NCBI GenBank assembly: GCA_963978545.1
Contig: CAXBTE010000022.1
Location: forward strand, 58,001 to 122,000
Length of the DNA: 64,000 bases
Direction of reading: 5' to 3'
From: Linyphia triangularis
Lineage: Eukaryota > Arthropoda > Arachnida > Araneae > Linyphiidae
The position numbers and the translations under genes were made by a program. Of the stretch, positions 36,501 through 48,200 are shown one piece after another. How positions within the stretch are numbered: the first letter of the stretch is position 1; the number at the start of each line of letters is the position of its first letter. The notes below the pieces were generated by a model. The model was given only the letters and a program-made list of their open reading frames with translations. It was not told the origin of the DNA and did not search any database.

Positions 36501-39500
36501 AATAAATACATGAAATCTACATTCTATGTATTGACATTAATTGTTTCTTCAGATTTTATATATTGCATAGATAAACTGATTCTTTAATTTATTTTCAGAT
36601 GCAAATGTCCCTTGAGTACATTTTAGAGGGAAAAACTTTTGGAAGCCAATATTTGAAGAGTTGGGCTTTTTCTTAAACAGTCCTAGTAAGTGTCAAAACA
36701 AACTTAAAATATTAAGTTTTACAATTTTAATTCAGCTAATGTTAATATATGTATAAAAAAAAGACATGTTTTTTAATTAATTCATATCCTATCTTTTTCA
36801 GATAAAAATTTGACATTTCGAAAATTCAAGGACTATTGATGTCAGATTTTGTAGAAAATATTAATATGCGAGGACTACATTAATATTTTCAATACGCATG
36901 GATTGCTCACAAACTCTTCAATCGCACCAAGAAATACGACAGATAACAATTTCAAAACTCCAGAACATTGATTGGATAAGATTTGAAGACATTCTTTGTC
37001 CAAGAGAGAATAAATTTAAAATAGCTTGAAGCAACAAGTGAATGAAGCAAAAATTCCAAAGAGTAAAGTATATATTTTTATTATTTATTAGTTAAAATTC
37101 TTACTAATTTGCATTTCTTTCCTCACATGTTTACCAATATTGGCAACAAGTTTACCTCAAAGGAATTGCAGGGACATTTTAGCTGGCATTCCATTCTAAT
37201 GTGGTAAGTAATGATATTCATTTAGTTCTTGTCATATATTTTCAATATTTTTTAAATCCCCTAAATTGTAATTTTTTATTTCCAGATGCCGAAGAGATAA
37301 GGAATGATTCTATGAATGCCTTACTCTTATTGAAGAAATGAGCATCTAACGATAAAGAGGTAAATAAATACATGAAATCTACATTCTATGTATTGACATT
37401 AATTATTTCTTCAGATATTATATATTACATAGATAAACTGATTCTTTAATTTATTTTCAGATGCAAATGTCCCTTGAGTACCTTTTAGAGGGAAAAACTT
37501 TTGGAAGCCAATATTTGAAGAGTTGGGGTTTTTCTTAAACATTCCTTGTGTCAAAACAAACTTAAAATATTAAGTTTTACAATTTTAATTCAGCTGATTT
37601 TAATATATGTGAAAAAAAAAGACATGTTTTTTAATTAAATCATATCATTTCTTTTTTAGATAAAAATTTGACATTTCGAAAATTCAAGGAGTATTGATGT
37701 CAGATTTTGTAGAAAATATTATTAGGCGAGGACTACATTAATATTTTCAATACGGATGGATTGCTCACAAACTCTTCAATCGCACCAAGAAATACGACAG
37801 ATAACAATTTCAAAACTCCAGAACTTTGATTGGATAAGATTTGAAGACATTCTTTGTCCAAGAGAGAATAAATTTAAAATAGCTTGAAGCAACATGTGAA
37901 TGAAGCAAAAATTCCAAAGAAAAAAGTATATATTTTTATTATTTATTAGTTAAAATTCTTACTAATTTGCATTTCTTTCCTCACATGTTTACCAATATTG
38001 GCAGAAAGTTTACCTCAAAGGAAATGCAGGGACATTTTAGCTGGCATTCCATTCTTATGTGGTAAGTACTGATATTCATTTAGTTCTTGTCATATATTTT
38101 CAATATTTTTTAAATCCCCTAAATTGTAATTTTTTATTTCCAGATGCCGAAGAGATAAGGAATGATTCTATGAATGCCTTACTCTTATTGAAGAAATGAG
38201 CATCTAACGATAAAGAGGTAAATAAATACATGAAATCTACATTCTATGTATTGACATTAATTGTTTCTTCAGATTTTATATATTGCATAGATAAACTGAT
38301 TCTTTAATTTATTTTCAGATGCAAATGTCCCTTGAGTACCTTTTAGAGGGAAAAACTTTTGGAAGCCAATATTTGAAGAGTTGGACTTTTTCTTAAACAT
38401 TCCTAGTAAGTGTCAAAACAAACTTAAAATATTAAGTTTTACAATTTTAATTCAGCTGATTTTAATATATGTAAAAAAAAAAAGACATGTTTTTTAATTA
38501 ATTCATATCCTTTCTTTTTTAGATAAAAATTTGACATTTCGAAAATTCAAGGAGTATTGATGTCAGATTTTGTAGAAAATATTATTAGGGGCGAGGACTA
38601 CATTAATATTTTCATTCCGCATGGATTGCTCACAAACTCTTCAATCGCACCAAGAGATACGACAGATAACAATTTCAAAACTCCAGAACTTTGATTGGAT
38701 AAGATTTGAAGACATTATTTGTCCAAGAGAGAATAAATTTAAAATAGCTTGAAGCAACAAGTGAATGAAGCAAAAATTCCAAAGAGTAAAGTACATATTT
38801 TTATTATTTATTAGTTAAAATTCTTACTAATTTGCATTTCTTTCCTCACATGTTTACCAATATTGACAGAAAGTTTACTTCAAAGGAATTGCAGGGACAT
38901 TTTAGCTGGCATTCCATTCTTATGTGGTAAGTACTGATATTCATTTAGTTCTTGTCATATATTTTCAATATTTATTAAATCCCCTAAATTGTAATTTTTT
39001 ATTTCCAGATGCCGAAGAGATAAGGAATGATTCTATGAATGCCTTACTCTTATTGAAGAAATGAGCATCTAACGATAAAGAGGTAAATAAATACATGAAA
39101 TCTATATTCTATGTATTGACATTAATTGTTTCTTCAGATTTTATATATTGCATAGATAAACTAATTCTTTAATTTATTTTCAGATGCAAATGTTCCTTTA
39201 GAACCTTTTGGAGGAAAAAACTTTTGGAAGCCAATATTTGAAGAGTTGGGCTTTTTCTTAAACAGTCCTAGTAAGTCTCAAAACAAACTTAAAATATTAA
39301 GTTTTACAATTTAATTCAACTGATGATAATATATGTAAAAAAAAGACATGTTTTTTATTTAATTCATATCCTTTCTTTTTTAGATAAAAATTTGACATTT
39401 CGAAAATTTCAAGGAGTATTGATGTCAGATTTTGTAGAAAATATTATTAGGTGAGGACTACTATAATATTTTCAATACGCATGGATTGCTCACAAATTCT

Positions 39501-39827
39501 TCAATTGCACCAAGAAATACGACAGATAACAAATTCAAAACTCCAGAATTTTGATTGGATGAGATTTAAGGACATTCTTTGTCTAGGAGAAAATAAAATT
39601 TAAAATAGCCAGAAGCAACAAGTGAATAAAGTCAAAAATTCCAAAGAGTAAAGTATATATTTTTGTTGTTTATTATTTAAAATTCTTACTAATTTGCATT
39701 TCCTTCCTCACATGTTTACCAATATATGCAGAAAGTTTACCTCAAATTAATTACAGGGACATTTTAGCTGGCATTTCATTCTTATCTGGTAAGTACTGAT
39801 ATTCATTTAGTTCTTGTCATATATTTT

Positions 39828-40195
39828 CAATATTTTTTAAATCTCCTAAATTGTAATTTTTTATTTCCAGATGCCCAAGAGATAAGGAATGATTCTATGG
39901 ATGCCTTACTGTTATTGAAGAAATGAGCATCTAACGATAAAGAGGTAAATAAATAAATGATATATGCATTCCATGTATTGACATTAATTGTTTCTTTAGA
40001 TTTTATATATTGCATAGTTAAAAATTGATTCTTTAATTTATCTTCAGATGCAAATGTCCCTTGAAAAGCCAGGATTTGAAGAGTTGGTCTTTTTCGTAAA
40101 CAGTCCTTGTCAAAGAATGAAAGAGTCAACTCAAACTTAAAATAGTATGTGTTACAATTTTAATTCAAACTGATAATATTATTTGTAAAAAAATT
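39828..40195 (+). pseudogene. Right-edge unit of array 1 with older exon C
   Basis: Exon B (39871 onward) is followed by exon C from about 40047. This exon C has lost 27 nt internally (CTTGAAAAGCCAGGATTTG) but keeps the older 3' end, CCTTGTCAAAGAATGAAAGA, seen otherwise only at the left edge near 16621. In one frame it reads LEKPGFEELVFFVNSPCQRM. Similarity to the unit ends in the next intron near 40195, before any exon D. Confidence 0.75.
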
Positions 40196-40235
40196 GTTTG
40201 TGTATCTTTGCTTAAAAGTTTGCTTGTTTATCTTT

Positions 40236-43200
40236 CAGAGTTTCTAGTAGAGAATTTATAACTTATGTAAAACACAACTAGGGAGGTTGCAAATTGCCTA
40301 ATTCTAATTTTCCTCATGCTAAATTACTACAGATAAACTTTTGCTTCATTGTTCCACTCACAACCATTTTAAAGTTTTTTGATTTTCAAAATTTATGTTT
40401 GCTTCCAGCACGTGTTAAGTTAGTAAGTTATTTAGACAATTATATAAGTAAATAACTTCTTAACATACATTCATTTTAGTTTCTTCTTTTTCAAAAACGT
40501 TTTGAGTGGAAAAACAACGCTCATAACCAGCTTCCTTCAAATTGTGTAACTTATAAATTCAAGTTAAATTACAATGTATTTGCTTCGAATAACGCCTGTA
40601 ATTGGAAATTTAATGTGCGAAACAACTTTTAGTATTGCATAACATTATATTCTATTTTTTTTATGCTAAGAAAACCGTAATTGAATGTAAAGAAATTCAC
40701 GGAACGTTTTTAATTACTAATATTTCCTTTAAGAATCCTTTCCATTCTACATCAGTACTGATTTCAAGACGTAATTCCATCAAAATTACTCAATTATGAA
40801 TTTTTTGATTTTCAACATCTTGTTAGATGGAACTAGAGCAAGTCTGAACATTGAAAAACATTTACCGTACCTTATTTGTACTTTGGTACAAAAAGGTGAT
40901 TTTTCGGAATTTGCAAGATCGATTTTGAAAAATAACATTTGTAACACGCCCACTTTGCCATGCAGGCATGCAGCCTTAAATATTATCAGCTTTTATATTT
41001 AGGCAATTAAACATGAATAGTTCGTAATTAAAAACCTTATGAGAAATTACTACCGTTCAAATTTTCTTTTTATTCGAGCCTTTAAAATTATAACTTTTAC
41101 ATATGTGGAACTATTACTAAGTAAAAACTAAATTTTAATTAAAAAAAAAGTTCACATATTGCACTAAATTTTATAAATTCAAAATATATAAAATTTTCTT
41201 ATTTATTTTTCGAATTCTTTTCCAGATATATTTCAAAAAATGTTCTTAGTAATATACTCTAACTTTTTGGGCATCCGATTTAGAATAAGTAAAATAGTTT
41301 TCAACAAAAACGAAAAATTACTGCACGTATAAGTTTTTTAAAAAAAGGTAAAAAACGGGTATTTTTCAACATTAAAATTTGTAAAAAAAAATTTATATTT
41401 TATTCAAAAATCCATGCCTATTTTAATGAAATAGATCTTTAGAAAGCAACAACAAAAATTCAAGTCATAACATTTATAATTGCTTAAGATTTAGCATTTT
41501 GAGTAAGGTGGGGATTTCAAAAATCACGAATTGAGGAAAATGCGTTCGAAACATCGAAAGAGCTATTACAGCCATGCTAAATTCTCCATAAAAGTGTAAT
41601 TTTTCTACAATTTCTGTCATCGGATCAGTTCAAAATGTTGCCAGAATATTAAGAAGGTTTCAATGATTATAAACACGCAAAAAAATAGAACATTGATATT
41701 TTTATTATATTTTCTGAAAACAAGGTGTCCTAAGACCCTTTAAGCGAATACATTGTTGGAACGTTAGAATAAATTCAGTTTAATTAGATCACTCTTTGTG
41801 TCAGATGATTCAGTGTTGTTGCAATCTCACATTGTTAACTTCCAACAATGGTGTAAAATATGTCTGATGAGCATTATTGCGATATCACTCATTTCGACGC
41901 CATTTTGAGAAAAAACTGACTGCACAGTTTATGCAAGACTTTTCCTATTTCTAAAAGTGATTTAAATAAATGAGAGGCTTGAACTTTTGCTTTGGTATGT
42001 AATATTTACTCGTATAAATAACATTACTTGCTTATAAAACCAAACCATTTATTTTAATAATATTTCGACTCACTTGAAAACTAGATTTTATTATAAATTT
42101 TTCCCCGCCATTCATACAAGGACTTTTTAATAAATAATCCCTAGCTTTGAATAACATAAATAAGAAACAGTTAGAAGCCGAAAGAAAAGTCAATTGGTAT
42201 TCGGGTTCCAAAATTTATTGCAGGTAGTCAATTTGACAAAGACTGCATATATTTTCTGGTGAAAGCTATTTTAATTTGGACGGATTTGTCAAAATAAACC
42301 AAATTGGTGAATATGAGATATTGAAATCCCGTAATTGTAATTTGCAAAGCCACTGTATTTTGAAAAGTGATCATTTGGGATGCAACTATCTAGTAAAGCA
42401 GCGTTTGCCACTTACTTCTGAAGTCGGGGGGCCGTATGACTTATTTTAGAGATTCTCACGGATCATAAATTTATACCGAGTACCCTAATATAGATTCACT
42501 ATGCAATTTAAAATACAAAAAAGTAATAATTGATAAAGATTACACGATATTAATATATTTCGGAATAAATAATTAAACTGCATTTTTTTAATTTTTTTTT
42601 AATAAAATTAAAATAGGTATTTTACCAGTATTATTATTATTTTCTTCAAATAATTAGGATACGTAATTTTCTTAAAATCGTAAAGAAATGTCTAAAATAT
42701 AACCCAAAAAGAAATTTTGAAAAAAATAATTTATATTCAATATCAATTATTATATACAATTGCAACTTCTTGAGCTCAGATCGAGTATTCATAGTGTTTG
42801 ACCACTTAGCACAAAATATTCATTCCGTTTTATTTACTAACTTCTTTTTCCCTCTAAAATTTGATAGAATACATTTTCATCCAAACTGAGTCTATTTTCC
42901 TAGATTCAGCTGGATTGGTTGACGGAAAGTAAGTTAACTAGACTTTCAAAGATTTTGCTCTGTCAACCTTAATAGGGAAAGTTTTCAGTTATAATATATC
43001 GCCGAATTAAACATTTTTTAATCAAACTTTGTATTTAGACAGTCGGAAGGTGTGTGAAAAATGCTTTCCTTTTAATGTCTAAAACTTGATACAAAAAATT
43101 ATCGTCGACAACGAGTGTACTAGCAAAATTTCTAAGTTTCAGTTTGATGAGATGACGGCAAGGAGGTTTATTAGTATTCCAAAGCGATAATGGAACTTTG

Positions 43201-43810
43201 GGTGAAAGCTGCCTTTTAGTGACAGTCACAGTTCCCAAAATTTGACATAACGCAACCTGATAGACAATGAATCTATCTGTCATATTTCAGCGTGAATGGA
43301 TGACGACAAGTTGGTTTATAAGAATTTTGCAGCGATTATAGAAGTTTACGAAATCGGTGCTATAATTGATTTGAGAGTTACTATCAATCAAAATGATTTT
43401 CTCCCTATTCATTAACATATTGCCGATTCTGTTGCAATTCGAATATTTTAAATTGGCTTAAAAAAAATGGCCTTATATTTTCCAAGATAATCACTGCAGT
43501 TCATCTGTAATATTAGAATTTTACATTTTAATTAACTGTAAAAGATGGTTCCTAAACTCCTGTAAAGTACAATTTTTTATATAGCAATTCATCACATAGC
43601 AATTGGTGTGTTTTGAAATTCAAAGTAATTATCTACGTTCTTTTCCCGTCCCTTGCTTGGCTGTTGATAGAACGCTTATTTACTTCATTTTCCCATATTA
43701 CTCCAATGTCTTCCCGTTTTGGTTTTCATGTATTCTATCAGCGTAAGTAGGCGATGGTTTCAGTTTCAGTCACTTTTTGAAGTTTGTTCTCTTCACGAAC
43801 TCCAAAATTG
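40236..43810 (+). repeat. Flank module copy C, between the arrays
   Basis: Colinear with copy B from the GTTTCTGAGAGAGAA region to the GTAAGTAGGC segment (about 43743). Relative to B it has an insertion of about 700 bp (about 41041-41740). It lacks about 590 bp matching B 13915-14505, with the junction at ATTTTATTATAAATT near 42085. No gene is recognised; the minus-strand ORF at 43035-43283 has no conserved counterpart in copy B. Confidence 0.75.
41041..41740. other. Insertion in flank module copy C, origin unknown
   Basis: Copies A and B run directly from AAATCTTATG or AAATCTTTAG into the GCATTGTTGGAA or GTATTGTTGGAA segment, while copy C has about 700 AT-rich bases between the corresponding points. 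No terminal inverted repeats, target duplication or ORF was seen. Confidence 0.5.
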
Positions 43811-43868
43811 TAGATGCGTACTGTTGTAAGGAAAAGTGTCAGCTTGGTGACAAGTGAAGCAAACAACC
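43811..43868. other. Short unique junction between flank C and array 2
   Basis: About 58 bp that match neither flank B nor the repeat unit. Array 2 then starts at CAACAAGTGAATGAAGC, the tail of exon D. Confidence 0.5.
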
Positions 43869-45163
43869 AACAACAAGTGAATGAAGCAAAAATTCCAAAG
43901 AGTAAAGTATATATTTTTATTATTTATTAGTTAAAATTCTTACTAATTTGCATTTATTTCCTCACATGTTTACCAATATTGGCAGAAAGCTTACCTCAAA
44001 GGAATTGCAGGGACATTTTAGCTGGCATTCCATTCTTATGTGGTAAGTACTGATTATCATTTAGTTCTTGTCATATATTTTCAATATTTTTTAAATCCCC
44101 TTAATTGTATTTTTTTTATTTCCAGATGCCGAAGAGATAAGGAATGATTATATGGATGCCTTACTCTTATTGATGAAATGAGCATCTAACGATAAAAAGG
44201 TAAATAAATACATGAAATCTACATTCTATGTATTGACATTAATTGTTCCTTCAGATTTTATATATTGCATAGATAAACTGATTCTTTAATTTATTTTCAG
44301 ATGCAAATGTCCCTTGAGTACCTTTTAGAGGGAAAAACTTTTGGAAGCCAATATTTGAAGAGTTGGGCTTTTTCTTACACAGTCCTAGTAAGTGTCAAAA
44401 CAAACTTAAAATATTAAGTTTTACAATTTTAATTCAGCTGATGTTAATATATGTAAAAAAAAGACATGTTTTTTAATTAATTCATATCCTTTCTTTTTTA
44501 GATAAAAATTTGACATTTCCAAAATTCAAGGAGTATTGATGTCAGATTTTGTAGAAAATATTATTAGGGGCGAGGACTACATTAATATTTTCAATACGCA
44601 TGGATTGCTCACAAACTCTTCAATCGCACCAAGAAATACGACAGATAAAAATTTCAAAACTCCAGAACTTTGATTGGATAAGATTTGAAGACATTCTTTG
44701 TCCAAGAGAGAATAAATTTAAAATAGCTTGAAGCAACAAGTGAATGAAGCAAAAATTCCAAAGAGTAAAGTATATATTTTTATTATTTACTAGTTAAAAT
44801 TCTTACTAATTTGCATTTCTTTCCTCACATGTTTACCAATATTGGCAGAAAGTTTACCTCAAAGGAATTGCAGGGACATTTTAGCTGGCATTCCATTCTT
44901 ATGTGGTAAGTTCTGATATTCATTTAGTTCTTGTCATATATTTTCAATATTTTTTAAATCTTCTTAATTGTATTTTTTTTATTTCCAGATGCCGAAGAGA
45001 TAAGGAATGATTCTATGGATGCCTTTCTCTTATTGAAGAAATGAGCATCTAACGATAAAGAGGTAAATAAATACATGAAATCTACATTCTATGTATTGAC
45101 ATTAATTGTTTCTTCAGATTTTATATATTGCATAGATAAACTGATTCTTTAATTTATTTTCAG

Positions 45164-45251
45164 ATGCAAATGTCCCTTGAGTACTTTTTAGAGGGAAAAA
45201 CTTTTGGAAGCCAATATTTGAAAGATTTGGGCTTTTTCTTAAACAGTCCTA
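45164..45251 (+). pseudogene. Exon C copy open to its donor
   Basis: An extra base (TTTGAAAGATTTGGG rather than TTTGAAGAGTTGGG) keeps the frame from ATG 45164 open through the whole block: MQMSLEYFLEGKTFGSQYLK, then DLGFFLNSPS. The donor GTAAGTGTC follows at 45252. The other units noticed stop at TAA after GCTTTTTCT. The LGFFLNSPS reading resembles the LVFFVNSPC reading of the array 1 right-edge copy, so this is probably close to the ancestral frame. Confidence 0.5.
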
Positions 45252-48200
45252 GTAAGTGTCAAAACAAACTTAAAATATTAAGTTTTACAATTTTAATTCA
45301 GCTGATGTTAATATATGTAAAAAAAAAAGACATGTTTTTTAATTAATTCATATCCTTTCTTTTTTAGATAAAAATTTGACATTTCGAAAATTCAAGGAGT
45401 ATTGATGTCAGAATTTATAGAAAATATTATTAGGGGCGAGGACTACATTAATATTTTCATTCCGCATGGATTGCTCACAAACTCTTCAATCGCACCAAGA
45501 AATACGACAGATAACAATTTCAAAACTCCAGAACTTTGATTGGATAAGATTTGAAGACATTCTTTGTCCAAGAGAGAATAAATTTAAAATAGCTTGAAGC
45601 AACAAGTGAATGAAGCAAAAATTCCAAAGAGTAAAGTATATATTTTTATTATTTATTAGTTAAAATTCTTACTAATTTGCATTTCTTTCCTCACATGTTT
45701 ACCAATATTGGCAGAAAGTTTACCTCAAAGGAATTGCAGGGACATTTTAGCTGGCATTCCATTCTTGTGTGGTAAGTACTGATTATCATTTAGTTCTTGT
45801 CATATATTTTCAATATTTTTTAAATCCCCTTAATTGTATTTTTTTATTTCCAGATGCCGAAGAGATAAGGAATGATTCTATGGATGCCTTACTCTTATTG
45901 AAGAAATGAGCATCTAACGATAAAGAGGTAAATAAATACATGAAATCTACATTCTATGTATTAACATTAATTGTTTCTTCAGATTTTATATATTGCGTAG
46001 ATAAACTGATTCTTTAATTTATTTTCAGATGCAAATGTCCCTTGAGTACCTTTTAGAGGGAAAAACTTTTGGAAGCCAATATTTGAAGAGTTGGGCTTTT
46101 TCTTAAACAGTCCTAGTAAGTGTCAAAACAAACTTAAAATATTAAGTTTTACAATTTTAATTCAGCTGATGTTAATATATGTAAAAAAAAAAGACATGTT
46201 TTTTAATTAATTCATATCCTTTCTTTTTTAGATAAAAATTTGACATTTCGAAAATTCAAGGACTATTGATGTCAGATTTTGTAGAAAATATTATTAGGCG
46301 AGGACTACATTAATATTTTCAATACGCATGGATTGCTCACAAACTCTTCAATCGCACCAAGAAATACGACAGATAACAATTTCAAAACTCCAGAACTTTA
46401 ATTGGATAAGATTTGAAGACATTCTTTGTCTAAGAGAGAATAAATTTAAAATAGATTGAAGTAACAAGTGAATGAAGCAAAAATTCCAAAGAGTAAAGTA
46501 TATATTTTTATTATTTATTAGTTAAAATTCTTACTAATTTGCATTTCTTTCCTCACATGTTTACCAATATTGGCAGAAAGTTTACCTCAAAGGAATTGCA
46601 GGGACATTTTAGCTGGCATTCCATTCTTATGTGGTAAGTACTGATATTCATTTAGTTCTTGTCCTATATTTTCAATATTTTTTAAATTTTCTTAATTGTA
46701 TTTTTTTATTTCCAGATGCCGAAGAGATAAGGAATGATTCTATGGATGCCTTACTCTTATTGAAGAAATGAGCATCTAACGATAAAGAGGTAAATAAATA
46801 CATGAAATCTACATTCTATGTATTGACATTAATTGTTTCTTCAGATTTTATATATTGCATAGATAAACTGATTCTTTAATTTATTTTCAGATGCAAATGT
46901 CCTTTGAGTACCTTTTAGAGGGAAAAACTTTTGGAAGCCAATATTTGAAGAGTTGGGCTTTTTCTTAAACAGTCCTAGTAAGTGTCAAAACAAACTTAAA
47001 ATATTAAGTTTTACAATTTTAATTCAGCTGATGTTAATATATGTAAAAAAAAAGACATGTTTTTTAATTAATTCATATCCTTTCTTTTTTAGATAAAAAT
47101 TTGACATTTCGAAAATTCAAGGACTATTGATGTCAGATTTTGTAGAAAATATTATTAGGCGAGGACTACATTAATATTTTCAATACGCATGGATTGCTCA
47201 CAAACTCTTCAATCGCACCAAGAAATACGACAGATAACAATTTCAAAACTCCAGAACTTTGATTGGATAAGATTTGAAGACATTCTTTGTCCAAGAGAGA
47301 ATAAATTTAAAATAGATTGAAGTAACAAGTGAATTCAGCAAAAATTCCAAAGAGTAAAGCATATATTTTTATTATTTATTAGTTAAAATTCTTACTAATT
47401 TGCATTTCTTTCCTCACATGTTTACCAATATTGGCAGAAAGTTTACCTCAAAGGAATTGCAGGTACATTTTAGCTGGCATTCCATTCTTATGTGGTAAGT
47501 ACTGATATTCATTTAGTTCTTGTCATATATTTTCAATATTTTTTAAATCCCCTAAATTGTAATTTTTTATTTCCAGATGCCGAAGAGATAAGGAATGATT
47601 CTATGGATGCCTTACTCTTATTGAAGAAATGAGCATCTAACGATAAAGAGGTAAATAAATACATGAAATCTACATTCTATGTATTGACATTAATTGTTTC
47701 TTCAGATTTCATATATTGCGTAGATAAACTGATTCTTTAATTTATTTTCAGATGCAAATGTCCATTGAGTACCTTTTAGAGGGAAAAACTTTTGGAAGCC
47801 AATATTTGAAGAGTTGGGCTTTTTCTTAAACAGTCCTAGTAAGTGTCAAAACAAACTTAAAATATTAAGTTTTACAATTTTAATTCAGCTGATGTTAATA
47901 TATGTAAAAAAAAAAGACATGTTTTTTAATTAATTCATATCCTTTCTTGTTTAGATAAAAAATTGACATTTCGAAAATTCAAGGACTATTGATGTCAGAT
48001 TTTGTAGAAAATATTATTAGGCGAGGACTACATTAATATTTTCAATACGCATGGATTGCTCACAAACTCTTCAATCGCACCAAGAAATACGACAGATAAC
48101 AATTTCAAAACTCCAGAACTTTGATTGGATAAGATTTGAAGACATTTTTGTCCAAGAGAGAATAAATTTAAAATAGATTGAAGTAACAAGTGAATGAAGC

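Larger units (their letters stand above)
31277..38023 (+). repeat. 6747-bp octameric block, copy 2
   Basis: Anchors 31811, 32531, 33391, 34252, 35115, 35977, 36839 and 37697 mirror copy 1 at +6747. The third 720-bp unit and the second open exon D (33353-33594) are included. Similarity at this offset ends where the following A-B intron reads AAATCCCCTAAATTG instead of AAATCCCCTTAATTG. Confidence 0.85.
16033..40195 (+). repeat. Array 1: exon-intron tandem repeat, 28 anchors, period about 860 bp
   Basis: The GATGTCA anchor of exon D (position of its ATG) occurs at 16789, 17468, 18328, 19187, 19907, 20767, 21626, 22486, 23345, 24205, 25064, 25784, 26644, 27505, 28368, 29230, 30092, 30950, 31811, 32531, 33391, 34252, 35115, 35977, 36839, 37697, 38560 and 39422. 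Spacing is 858-863 bp except for three 720-bp units and one 679-bp unit near the left edge. Each full unit holds exon-like blocks A, B, C and D with GT and AG borders. The array begins within exon D sequence (about 16033) and ends in the intron after exon C (about 40195). Introns and exons look equally similar between units, which points to homogenisation rather than coding constraint. Confidence 0.95.

Noticed and set aside
16033..40195. Naming the parent gene of exons A-D
   Set aside because: The peptides look like a real intracellular protein, but no family could be recognised with confidence, so no name is given.
43035..43283. Minus-strand 82-codon ORF in flank copy C
   Set aside because: The matching part of flank B does not preserve it, and no domain is visible.
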